DNA of 33,576 bases from Clostridiaceae bacterium (GTDB lineage Bacteria; Bacillota; Clostridia; Acetivibrionales; DUMC01). Each line of letters starts with the position of its first letter. Positions within the stretch are counted from its first letter, which is position 1. The notes below the pieces were generated by a model. The model was given only the letters and a program-made list of their open reading frames with translations, was not told the DNA's origin and searched no databases. The translations under genes and the position numbers were made by a program. Shown in pieces: positions 5,866 to 14,378 of the stretch. Where the stretch lies: NCBI GenBank assembly GCA_012840075.1, contig DUMC01000190.1, positions 1 to 33,576 on the forward strand, in the 5' to 3' direction.

Positions 5866-8607
5866 ATGATTAATGATAAAACACATAATTTAAATGAGCC
5901 TTTGAAAAAGGCAAATACCCGTAAAAGGCTCAGGCGGATTAAAAAGGCTGATAAAAAAGCTGGTAAAAAGATTGGTAAAAATGCTGACAAGAACACCAAG
6001 GACAAAGCCGTTAATTCGTCTAAAGAACCTGGAAAAATTAAAAAGATTATAAAAAAACTAAAACTTAAAACCGTAGGTAAATTTATCCTAACTACGTTAA
6101 AAATACTGATAATATTGTTTGTTGCTCTGGGTTGTGCTGCTGCAGGTGCGTTGGGGGGCGCAATGATAGGCTTCATTCAAACTGCAGAACCATTAACAAA
6201 AGAGCAACTTGTTATAAAAAATGAAACCTCCTATATATATGATTCCGAAGGTAACACAATCGCTATGCTTACCGGAAGAGAAAATCAAAACAGAGATACG
6301 GTTTTTTATAAGGATACACCTGAGTATCTAAGGAAAGCTTTTATTGCCATTGAAGATGAAAGATTTGAAAGCCATATTGGAATCGATATTAAGCGAATTG
6401 CAAGTGCAATAGTGGATATGTTCAGGACCGGTGGAGAAGGTCATGGTGGAAGTACGATTACACAGCAGGTAGTTCGCGCTATTACCGGAAGGACTGAAAG
6501 AACCATCAAAAGAAAGGTTCAAGAATGGTATCTTGCAATAAAACTGGAAAGAATGATGGAAAAATGGCAGATTCTCGAGTTGTATATGAACCTGATATAT
6601 ATGGGCAATGGCTGCTATGGGGTACAATCTGCTTCAAAATTATATTTCGGTAAGGATGTAAAAGACCTTTCTCTCGCAGAATGTGCACTTTTGGCAGGTA
6701 TTACAAACAGTCCTTCAAATTATGATCCTTTTAACACGTACAATGAACATGGAAGAGAAAATGCAATTAAACGTCAAAGAATAATTTTAAAGAAGATGCT
6801 CGATTTAGGGTTTATTGATCAGAATGAATATGAACAGGCTATTAACGAAGAGCTTAAATTTGCCAATAAGAGCGACTATATTGAAGAGATCACCGTACAA
6901 AGTTACTTTGTAGATTATGTCATAAACGAAGTTGCAGAAGATTTAATGGAAGAAAAGGGTATGTCGCGGCAAATGGCTTTAACAACTATATACAGTAACG
7001 GAGTATTGATTTACACCACTATGGATCCTAATATCCAGGAAGCCATGGACGAGGTATTTCTTGATGATAATTACTTTCATAAAAATGAAAAGGTTAACCA
7101 GCATCCTCAGGCAGGTATGGTTATTATAGATCCGAATACCGGACATATACTCGCAATGAGAGGCGGATATGGCGAAAAGACTGCAAGCAACACATTGAAC
7201 AGGGCAACTCAAATTGAAAGGCCGGCCGGTTCCAGCTTTAAACCTATAGCAGTGTTCGCGCCTGCTGTTGACAGAAGGCTTATAACTGCTGCTACGGTAT
7301 TTGATGATGCACCCGTGTATTTTTTGGGATTGGACAAAGGAAGATATCCTCTAAATTACAGCAGAACTTACGAAGGATTAATGACTACACGTTATGCTAT
7401 TAAAAGGTCAATAAATGTCCCGGCAGCCAGAGTATATATGGAATATCTCAAAAATCCGAATATTACACTTGAATATCTCAGAAGAGCCGGCATTGACAGA
7501 AATCAAAAGAATTTATCAATAGCATTGGGCGGTCTTGAGCAAGGTGTCAGCCCACTGCTGATGGCAGCAGCATATGTACCTTTTGCAAATAGAGGAATAT
7601 ATTATGACCCGGTAAGTTATACAAAAGTAACTGATAAAGACGGAAATATTATTCTTGAAAAGAAACCTGCTTACAATACAGTATATGATGAAGCCACAGC
7701 ATTTGTTATGACGGATATGCTAAAAGACGTTTGCAGACCTTCCAGAAGACCAAATGAAGCAGGGGGAACAGCAGCAAGACTTGGAACTATAAGGAATGCG
7801 AAAAACCAAATCATACCTACAGCAGGTAAGACCGGAACCACTGATGATGATAAAGACAGGTGGTTTATCGGTTATTCAAAATACTACGTTGGTGCTGTTT
7901 GGTATGGTTATGACTATCCTGCACCCATTGAAGGAGTGCCGAATAATGAAAATCCGGCTGCCATGATATGGAACGCAGTGATGACAAAGATACACAGTGA
8001 CAAAGAACCGCTAGACTGGACTCCTCCTTCCGGTGTAGTCAAGAAAACAATATGTGTTTATTCAGGCAAGATTGCAACGGAAGCATGCACGCGTGATCCA
8101 AGAGGCAGTGCGGCTTTTGAAGAGTATTTCATAAAAGGTACAGAACCTGCTGATGATGATTATTGTGATGTTCATATAGTAGCCAAAGTTTGCAAAGATT
8201 CAACTGATATATGGGGACGCAATCTATTGGCAGGTTCAAATTGTCCTGAATCATCTATTGTAGAAAAAGTGCTCATCGCAAGACCCGTACCATTCAGACC
8301 GCAAAAACCCGGAGACCCTTATCCTCAAGACTGGATATATGAATATCCTGCAGGAGAATACTGTACTTTGCACGGTGGTAAACCGTTAAGTACTACTAAT
8401 ACGTCTTCAAATGTAAATAAAACCGGCAGCAATACTAATGTTAATGCAGACACTGCCACAACCGGTACCGGTACAGCTCATACCGACACTTCCACCGGCA
8501 CCGGTGCCGCCACCGGCACTCCAACCGGCACAGGCACCACCGATACAGCCACTAACACCGGCACCACTACTAACATCAACATCATCGACGATTTTCCATT
8601 TGATTAA
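5866..8607 (+). CDS. Class A penicillin-binding protein 1 (transglycosylase/transpeptidase)
   Basis: Bifunctional wall synthase that polymerises lipid II and crosslinks the strands, anchored in the membrane. Start at 5866 because GGGGAG ends six bases before it; the longer frame from 5740 has no SD. The product is 913 residues. In order: a Lys-rich cytoplasmic tail; a membrane segment (about 72-104); the GT51 domain with catalytic E163 in EDERF and GGSTITQQ (194-201); and the transpeptidase with S456 in SSFK, S515-I-N517 and K655-T-G-T. The C-terminus is a Thr/Gly-rich tail of about 70 residues (TGTGT-type runs) encoded by ACCGGCAC-like repeats, more GC-rich than the neighbourhood. It probably spans the wall as a flexible linker. 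Convergent with the class B PBP gene. Confidence 0.95.
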   Translation: MINDKTHNLNEPLKKANTRKRLRRIKKADKKAGKKIGKNADKNTKDKAVNSSKEPGKIKKIIKKLKLKTVGKFILTTLKILIILFVALGCAAAGALGGAMIGFIQTAEPLTKEQLVIKNETSYIYDSEGNTIAMLTGRENQNRDTVFYKDTPEYLRKAFIAIEDERFESHIGIDIKRIASAIVDMFRTGGEGHGGSTITQQVVRAITGRTERTIKRKVQEWYLAIKLERMMEKWQILELYMNLIYMGNGCYGVQSASKLYFGKDVKDLSLAECALLAGITNSPSNYDPFNTYNEHGRENAIKRQRIILKKMLDLGFIDQNEYEQAINEELKFANKSDYIEEITVQSYFVDYVINEVAEDLMEEKGMSRQMALTTIYSNGVLIYTTMDPNIQEAMDEVFLDDNYFHKNEKVNQHPQAGMVIIDPNTGHILAMRGGYGEKTASNTLNRATQIERPAGSSFKPIAVFAPAVDRRLITAATVFDDAPVYFLGLDKGRYPLNYSRTYEGLMTTRYAIKRSINVPAARVYMEYLKNPNITLEYLRRAGIDRNQKNLSIALGGLEQGVSPLLMAAAYVPFANRGIYYDPVSYTKVTDKDGNIILEKKPAYNTVYDEATAFVMTDMLKDVCRPSRRPNEAGGTAARLGTIRNAKNQIIPTAGKTGTTDDDKDRWFIGYSKYYVGAVWYGYDYPAPIEGVPNNENPAAMIWNAVMTKIHSDKEPLDWTPPSGVVKKTICVYSGKIATEACTRDPRGSAAFEEYFIKGTEPADDDYCDVHIVAKVCKDSTDIWGRNLLAGSNCPESSIVEKVLIARPVPFRPQKPGDPYPQDWIYEYPAGEYCTLHGGKPLSTTNTSSNVNKTGSNTNVNADTATTGTGTAHTDTSTGTGAATGTPTGTGTTDTATNTGTTTNINIIDDFPFD

Positions 8608-8645
8608 TAAGTGCTACTTACACCAACTTAGTCAATAATTTCACT

Positions 8646-8693
8646 TTCGATTTATCAATGATTAATGGCTTCGATTTATGAATGATTAATGAC
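8646..8693. repeat. Two-copy 24-bp tandem repeat
   Basis: TTCGATTTATCAATGATTAA (start of unit 1, 8646-8669) is followed directly by a second 24-base unit (8670-8693) differing at a few positions. A partial third copy, GCGATTAATGAATC, follows at about 8707. It lies between the two convergent PBP genes and is non-coding. Confidence 0.7.
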
Positions 8694-8829
8694 AAAATAC
8701 TACTAGCGATTAATGAATCAGCAGTACTTATGACATGTTGATTGTTGATGATAAACTGAATGATTATAAATATTTTTAATATAAAAATATTTATTAGAAA
8801 CATTTATAAAAATAAACCAAAATTATTAA

Positions 8830-8863
8830 AACACCCCAATCATAATGTAATGGTTGGGGTGTT
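8830..8863. terminator. Bidirectional terminator between the two PBP genes
   Basis: AACACCCCAATCAT (8830-8843) pairs with ATGGTTGGGGTGTT (8850-8863) over 14 bp with one G-U pair and a 6-nt loop. On the minus strand it is followed by TTTTAATAATTTT. It starts four bases past the stop of the minus-strand PBP gene and serves the plus-strand PBP gene from the other side. Confidence 0.85.
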
Positions 8864-8867
8864 ATAT

Positions 8868-11138
8868 TTACGGAACAAATACCGGTACTCCCTGGGCAGT
8901 TTCGTCGGTATAATCATCAGGACTGTGTAATTTCAAATACTCCGTGATTATTTCTCTTGCTATAGGTGCAGCATAGGAACCATATATACCATGTTCTATA
9001 ACAACTGCTACAGCAATTTGTGGGGTACTCCCCGGCCCTGCGGGTGCATAACAAATAAAAACTCCATTATCAGATTCTCCTTCTCTATAAGCTTCAGCCG
9101 TACCTGTTTTAGCTCCAACCTTATACGGCAGGTCCCTGAATACATTAACTGCCGTACCGTCTTCAGAATTTGCAACTGCAAGCATACCCTGCTGCACTGC
9201 TTCCATGGTTTCGGGTTTTACAGGAAGCTGTTCGTATTCAATTTCAGTTTCTTTGACAATAGTACCGTCATTTTTGGTTATATACTTTATCAAGTGCGGT
9301 TTATATTTCTTCCCACCGTTTGCTATAGTAGCTACATAATTTGCCAATTGCAAAGGTGTATATTCATGATATAGCTGTCCAATGGAAGAAGACGCTGTAT
9401 CAGCTTTTCCCCATACATAAGGGGAAATCTTTGCTTTATACTCCTTGTTTGATCTTATACCTTCAATTTCTCCGGGAAGCTCAATACCGGTTTTTTCTCC
9501 AAGTCCAAAGGATTTCGCCCATTTATCAATAATATCTATACCTGTCATAACTCCTACTTCGTGGAAAAAGATATTACAAGAAGTAGCAAGAGCAGTAGCG
9601 AAATTAATCCATCCATGAGCTCCTAATCCGTGCCTCCATTCCATGCAAGTAAATCTCATACCATCGTAATATACATAACCTCTGTCAAGAATCCTGGTCT
9701 GGGGCGTAATAATCCCTTCTTCCAGTGCGGCTATGCCAACTACAGGTTTAAAAGTTGAACCGGGAGCGTATCTACCTGATATAGCCCTATTAAATTCAGA
9801 AGTAATGTGGGCTTTTGCAGGATCATTTAAATCTATGATCGCTTGTTGTGCTTCTTTATCTTCAGGTCCTGCAAGAAAAATTGCAGGGTCATATCCAGGA
9901 TGGCTTGCCATTGCAAGTATTTCACCGTTATTTACATCAATTGCCACAACAGCACCTGCAAAAGCGTCATGGTGATTGTTAGGTACATTTAAATTTCTTA
10001 TTTCTTCAATTCTCCTTTTAAGTACTTCTACTGCAATCTTTTGAAGGTCCATATCTAAAGTAAGAACTACATTATTGCCTGGTACGGCAGGTGTTTCTTC
10101 AATAACCCTGCTAATATTTCTTCTTACATCCACTTCTACTTTTTTGTAACCCGGCGTACCTCTGAGTTCTCTTTCCGCTGAATACTCAATTCCTGTTTTA
10201 CCTATAATGTCATTAATACCATATCCTTCATTTTTCAACCTATTGTATGTTTCCGCATCAATACCCCTTACATATCCGATAACGTGGCAAGCTAAATCAG
10301 CATTGTTGTAAACTCTTATATATTCGTTATCTATGGAAACACCTTTAAAAACGTGATTTCTTTCTTCAATTTCTGCAACTGTTTCCACCGAAACATCCTT
10401 TGCCAAAACAACGGGGTTATAAGATGAATAGTTTCTTATTTCATATCTCATAACCATTATCTTATATGTTTCCTCATCCGTATATTTTTCATCAATTTTA
10501 TATCGTTTCTTCACAGCTTCAAAAAATGCTCTCACATTTTTTGGATCATCAAAATCGATGACCTTTGTATTATCGGTCTCATCAGTATTGTCATTACCAC
10601 CTTCGTCATCACCGGTATCTTGATTGTTATTGCTGTTATTACTATCTTCGCTGCCATTTCCGTAGTCTCCTTTATTTTGAATATATTTAAATTCAACTTC
10701 AATTTTATTCTCAGCAAGCCATTTTAGAAATGCTTCCGTTGACCTCCTTGCCTCTGATCCGAAAGCAAATGGTTCAAATGTTAAATACCTTGTAAAACTT
10801 TTATTGAAGTTATCACCGTTTTTTTCAAAAATCTCGTACAGCTCCAATAGCATCTTGTTCAATTCTTGTTCATCAAGCCGTGCATTTACAATGTTTACAT
10901 TATATCCCACTCGATTAACAGCAATCGGCACACCGTTTCGATCATATATATTGCCCCTGGCTGCCGGAATTTTTTTGTTTAACAAGATCTTATACTGTGA
11001 GTTTTCATAATACTCTTCGCCGTGTATAATCTGCCAGTCAACCAGCTTATATACTATCGCTATTGCTGCAATCATAATAAACATCATGATGATGTTATAC
11101 CTGTCTTTAAAAAATTTCTTAATAGAACTCTCGTTCAC
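8868..11138 (-). CDS. Class B penicillin-binding protein 2 (elongation-type transpeptidase)
   Basis: Monofunctional transpeptidase expected to work with a RodA-type polymerase and MreBCD in side-wall synthesis. 756 residues: membrane anchor (about 13-33); the conserved RGNIYDRNGVPIAVN pedestal start (61-75); a dimerisation domain to about 350; then the transpeptidase with S461-TFK, S520-C-N and K677-TGT. An Asn/Asp/Gly-rich insertion (about 155-195) interrupts the pedestal and explains part of the extra length. Start: GTG at 11138 with GGGGGTGA just upstream. In many clostridia this gene sits between mreD and minC; here those two adjoin without it, about 14 kb away. A SpoVD-like sporulation role is less likely, as no PASTA domain is visible. 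Confidence 0.92.
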   Translation of the reverse strand: MNESSIKKFFKDRYNIIMMFIMIAAIAIVYKLVDWQIIHGEEYYENSQYKILLNKKIPAARGNIYDRNGVPIAVNRVGYNVNIVNARLDEQELNKMLLELYEIFEKNGDNFNKSFTRYLTFEPFAFGSEARRSTEAFLKWLAENKIEVEFKYIQNKGDYGNGSEDSNNSNNNQDTGDDEGGNDNTDETDNTKVIDFDDPKNVRAFFEAVKKRYKIDEKYTDEETYKIMVMRYEIRNYSSYNPVVLAKDVSVETVAEIEERNHVFKGVSIDNEYIRVYNNADLACHVIGYVRGIDAETYNRLKNEGYGINDIIGKTGIEYSAERELRGTPGYKKVEVDVRRNISRVIEETPAVPGNNVVLTLDMDLQKIAVEVLKRRIEEIRNLNVPNNHHDAFAGAVVAIDVNNGEILAMASHPGYDPAIFLAGPEDKEAQQAIIDLNDPAKAHITSEFNRAISGRYAPGSTFKPVVGIAALEEGIITPQTRILDRGYVYYDGMRFTCMEWRHGLGAHGWINFATALATSCNIFFHEVGVMTGIDIIDKWAKSFGLGEKTGIELPGEIEGIRSNKEYKAKISPYVWGKADTASSSIGQLYHEYTPLQLANYVATIANGGKKYKPHLIKYITKNDGTIVKETEIEYEQLPVKPETMEAVQQGMLAVANSEDGTAVNVFRDLPYKVGAKTGTAEAYREGESDNGVFICYAPAGPGSTPQIAVAVVIEHGIYGSYAAPIAREIITEYLKLHSPDDYTDETAQGVPVFVP

Positions 11139-11232
11139 AAATTCACCCCCGTTCTCTCACTGTGCTACAAATCATATCATTCTGCTAAAGTGCAATTTTT
11201 ACCAGCATGACAGGTTATATTACTCAGCCAGG

Positions 11233-11364
11233 TTATTTCATCCAGCCAGGCCATAAATCACGAATAAACTTCTTCAGCTTCAGTCTCCTTTTTTCATCAA
11301 CATCCGTTTCAGTTTCAGTCTCCTTTTTCACCTGCATCAGCTTCAGTTTTCTACTTGGTTTCAT
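11233..11364 (-). CDS. Possible 43-residue charged ORF upstream of PBP2 gene
   Basis: Minus-strand ATG frame starting MKPSRKLKLMQVKKETETE and ending KKFIRDLWPGWMK. It is Lys/Glu-rich and encoded by an internally repeated DNA segment (two CAG-TTTCAGTCTCC-type copies). The SD is weak and the G-ending codons (CTG, AAG, GTG) differ from neighbouring genes, so it may be a chance frame in repeats or a decayed insert. The remainder of 11139-11585 shows no other gene. Confidence 0.2.
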   Translation of the reverse strand: MKPSRKLKLMQVKKETETETDVDEKRRLKLKKFIRDLWPGWMK

Positions 11365-11585
11365 CAACTTAACTTTCTTCTTGCAGGTACATATAACAAA
11401 TTAAGTATACAAAATTAGCGGAGTTTTATCAACAAGTCATTGTTTCCATAACACTAACTATTTTCCCATGTATATGAGCGAAAAATAACAAAGTCTAATT
11501 GAATTTATCCAAACAATAATATACAATGGACCTTGTAAGGTAATTGGAACAAAACAAATAAAAATAGAGTCTTTCTTTTTAGGCT

Positions 11586-11810
11586 TGGTTAATTGTTATG
11601 CAATGCATCCTGGTTAATTATCCCTCAACGTATATTGGTTAATTATCATGCAATGCATCCTGGTTAGCTATGCTGAAATAATTTATTTTGGCTAATTATC
11701 GTGTAGTGCATCTTGGTTGGCTATCATGCAATGTATGTTGATTAATTATTGTGCAATGCATCATGGTTAACTACCGCACAATGCATCCTTAATTACCGAT
11801 AATGTATTTA
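11586..11810. repeat. Array of about eight degenerate 25-bp tandem repeats
   Basis: Units start at 11586, 11611, 11636, 11661, 11689, 11714, 11739 and 11764. All are 25 bases except the fourth (28), and a partial ninth runs to about 11810. The consensus opens TGGTTAATTATCATGCAATG and ends CATCC; units 1 and 3 differ at two bases, others are more diverged. There are no unique spacers between units, so it is not CRISPR. It lies in the 775-base gap between the divergent PBP2 and femAB genes. Confidence 0.85.
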
Positions 11811-11913
11811 ACAGGCAATAAAATGGGCAATACTTATGACAGGCGGTATTTTTAATAAAAATTGAATAAATATCCTTTAATGCAAATATGTTTTACACAG
11901 GGAGGAAAATAAA

Positions 11914-13167
11914 TTGAATTATAACAGCAAAAATAATACGGGCATTATGTCCGGCAGTAATATAAACAGCGATACAAACAATAATATAAACAATAATACA
12001 AGCAATAACACAAGCAACAATATAAACAACAGCAATACAAGCAGCGATGCAAGCAATCCAAGCATCAATAAAAGCAATACAAGTAGCAATAAAAGCAACA
12101 ATACAAATAACAATAAAAGTTTTATATACGAATACGAGGAATTTGTAAAAAGCCATCCAAAAGGGCATTTTATGCAATCTATAAAATGGGCTAAAGTTAA
12201 ATCAAATTGGATAAATGAAATTATAACGGTTAGAGATGAAAATAACCGAATTAAAGGTTCCATGAGCCTTTTAATACGTAAAGTCCCATTTTTAAACCGA
12301 ACTATAATGTATTCACCAAGAGGGCCGGTGTGTGATATTTACGATGTCGAAACTTTTAAATCTCTAATTGAAAAAGCCAAAGAATTGGCAGTTAAATACA
12401 AAAGTTATGTTTTAAAGCTAGACCCGGATATTGAAATTCAAGATACGGAATTCTGTAAAATAGTAAAGCAGCTTGGTTTTAAAACAAAAAATGATTCTGA
12501 AAATTTCGAGAGTATTCAGCCTCGCTTTGTTTTCAGGTTAGATATAAAAGGTAAAACTGAAGAAGAAGTGTTGAAAAATTTTAGTCAAAAAACAAGGTAT
12601 AACATACGGTTAGCCATAAAAAGAGGCGTAACTGTAAGAATAGGTTCAAAAGAGGATATACCTGAATTTCATAAAATAATGTATGAAACAGGAGTAAGGG
12701 ATAAATTTGTTATAAGAGATACTTCATATTTTGAAACTTTGCTTGATGCTTTAGGTGAAAATGCAAGGCTTTATTTAGCATATTATAACGGCAAGCTGAT
12801 TGCCGGTACCATTGCTATACTTTATGGGAACAAATGCTGGTATCTATATGGTGCAAGCAGCAACGAACACAGGAATGTTATGCCTAACTATCTTTTGCAA
12901 TGGGAAATGATAAAATGGGCTATCGAATCGGGATGCGATATATACGATTTTAGAGGAGTTTCGGGAAATCTTGACGAATCCCATCCTTTATATGGTTTGT
13001 ACCGCTTTAAAAAAGGTTTTAGGGGAAAATTTACTGAATTTATAGGAGAATTGGATTATGTATTCAATCCGATTACATATAAGCTCGTTGAAAAAAGTGA
13101 AATAGCTTTTCGCGAATTAAGAAGGCAATTATTTGTATTGAAAGCGAAAATTGCGAAGGAAAAATAA
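11914..13167 (+). CDS. FemAB-family peptidoglycan aminoacyltransferase
   Basis: Predicted enzyme adding an amino acid from aminoacyl-tRNA to the lipid II stem peptide, or a related GNAT-fold acyltransfer. 417 residues. The first 67 or so are an Asn/Ser/Thr-rich low-complexity tail encoded by AAC/AAT/AGC triplets. The FemAB fold follows: HFMQSIKWAKVKSNW (about 84-98), YSPRGPVCD, FSQKTRYNIRLAIKRGV, AGTIAILYGNKCWYLYGASS, then YLLQWEMIKWAI, YDFRGVSG and LYGLYRFKKGF, the last three being family hallmarks. Start: TTG at 11914 with GGGAGG eight bases upstream; there is no later ATG with an SD before the domain. It is followed by a racemase gene, which suggests joint bridge or stem modification. The amino acid used cannot be read from sequence. 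Confidence 0.88.
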   Translation: MNYNSKNNTGIMSGSNINSDTNNNINNNTSNNTSNNINNSNTSSDASNPSINKSNTSSNKSNNTNNNKSFIYEYEEFVKSHPKGHFMQSIKWAKVKSNWINEIITVRDENNRIKGSMSLLIRKVPFLNRTIMYSPRGPVCDIYDVETFKSLIEKAKELAVKYKSYVLKLDPDIEIQDTEFCKIVKQLGFKTKNDSENFESIQPRFVFRLDIKGKTEEEVLKNFSQKTRYNIRLAIKRGVTVRIGSKEDIPEFHKIMYETGVRDKFVIRDTSYFETLLDALGENARLYLAYYNGKLIAGTIAILYGNKCWYLYGASSNEHRNVMPNYLLQWEMIKWAIESGCDIYDFRGVSGNLDESHPLYGLYRFKKGFRGKFTEFIGELDYVFNPITYKLVEKSEIAFRELRRQLFVLKAKIAKEK

Positions 13168-13185
13168 TTTAAAGGTGACAACTTA

Positions 13186-13224
13186 ATGGAAAAACAATCA
13201 AAGGAAAAGGTGGCAATTTGCTAA
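13186..13224 (+). CDS. 12-codon mini-ORF coupled to the racemase start
   Basis: ATG after AAAGGTGA (13171-13178) opens the frame MEKQSKEKVAIC, whose TAA overlaps the downstream ATG as TAATG (13222-13226). The SD of the racemase (AAGGTGG, 13207-13213) lies inside this mini-ORF. The arrangement is what one expects of translational coupling. No ribosome profiling or conservation is available here to support it. Confidence 0.35.
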   Translation: MEKQSKEKVAIC

Positions 13225-14378
13225 TGAATAAATTAATTATTGAAACGAATAAACTAAAGAAAAACATTGAAATAATTAAGAGTTTAACTGAAGCTGAAAT
13301 AATTGCAGTAGTAAAAGGAAATGGGTATGGACTTGGATTTTTGGAATATACCCGTTTTTTATCTGAAAACGGTATTAATTTATTTGCCGTTTCAGATATA
13401 AGCGATGCCGTTTTATTATCCCAGAATGGATTTAGAGAAAATGTAATGCTGCTGTCTCCCCCCTATAACGAAGAAGAAGCTGAGCTCATTATATCTAATA
13501 AGATAATATGTACTATAGATTCTATTGCATCGGCTTCTTTAGTAGATAAAACTGCAGCTAAATTGAATGCAATAGCAAAAGTACATGTTGAAATCGATAC
13601 CGGTTTTGGCAGGTTTGGTTTTCTTGCTGAGGTTAATAGAAATAATTTTAGCGTTAATGATAATTTTAATTATTTCAGCGTCAATGGTGATAATTTTAAT
13701 TATATAGAAGATGCCTGCACCTATCTCAGTTCACTATCTAATATTGAAATCGAAGGCACATACACTCATCTTTCATCCTCTTTTTCCAAGAAAACCAGAT
13801 ATATCAAAGTACAATATGATAAATTTCAAAAAGCTGTTGAATTAATGAAAACAAAAGGTTTAAACCCAGGTAAGCTTCATATATGTAATTCTTCAGCTTT
13901 CTTAAGGTTTCCTTATATGCATATGGATGCCGTAAGAATCGGTTCTGCTTTTCTCGGACGTATACCTATGGAAAATTCATTTGGGTTGCAAAAAATAGGC
14001 TATTTAAAATCCAACATAGTTGAGGCTAGAAAACTGCCGCCCGGTCATAATGTAGGTTATGCAAATACATTTACAACAAAAAGAATAACAAAGGTCGGAA
14101 TTATACCTGTAGGATATATGCATGGATTTGGCATTGAAAAATCAAGAGATACTTTCAGGTTTATTGACGTTTTGAGATATGTCTATAATGATTTAAAATC
14201 TTTTAACAAGAAAATTCTTGTAAAAGTCAATGGCAATTACGCACCTGTGATAGGCCGTATTTGCATGTACCATACAATTGTTGATTTAACAAATATTAAT
14301 GCTACAACAGGCGACGAAGTTGTATTGGATATCAATCCCCTCTACATCCCAAAGGAAATTAAACGTGAGTATGTTTAA
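13224..14378 (+). CDS. Alanine racemase-family PLP enzyme
   Basis: Predicted amino-acid racemase making a D-amino acid for the cell wall. The fold-type III pattern is clear: PLP-binding lysine K31 in VVKGNGYGLG; VHVEIDTGFGRFGF; THLSSS; LHICNSSAFLRFP; DAVRIGSAFLGR; NVGYANTF (tyrosine of the usual GYG element kept); VGIIPVGYMHGFG; GRICMYHTIVDLT. In most alanine racemases the last motif reads CMD; here Y replaces D. KGNGYGLG also differs from the common KANAYGHG, so substrate may not be alanine. A tandem duplication (13646-13703) encodes a repeated FSVN-x-NFNY insert. Start: ATG at 13224, ten bases from AAGGTGG; TTG at 13218 is an alternative. Downstream of femAB; its 3' end overlaps proB by 20 bases. 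Confidence 0.85.
   Translation: MNKLIIETNKLKKNIEIIKSLTEAEIIAVVKGNGYGLGFLEYTRFLSENGINLFAVSDISDAVLLSQNGFRENVMLLSPPYNEEEAELIISNKIICTIDSIASASLVDKTAAKLNAIAKVHVEIDTGFGRFGFLAEVNRNNFSVNDNFNYFSVNGDNFNYIEDACTYLSSLSNIEIEGTYTHLSSSFSKKTRYIKVQYDKFQKAVELMKTKGLNPGKLHICNSSAFLRFPYMHMDAVRIGSAFLGRIPMENSFGLQKIGYLKSNIVEARKLPPGHNVGYANTFTTKRITKVGIIPVGYMHGFGIEKSRDTFRFIDVLRYVYNDLKSFNKKILVKVNGNYAPVIGRICMYHTIVDLTNINATTGDEVVLDINPLYIPKEIKREYV

Noticed and set aside
8438-8638. Proline/alanine-rich plus-strand frame within the PBP1 tail
   Set aside because: It is the alternative frame of the Thr/Gly repeat coding region of the PBP.
11586-11810. CRISPR array
   Set aside because: Repeats abut one another without unique spacers, are degenerate, and no cas gene is present.
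12000-12200. Long Leu/Val-rich minus-strand frames opposite the femAB N-terminus
   Set aside because: They are antisense translations of the AAY/AGY triplet runs; the plus frame has the SD and continues into the FemAB domain.
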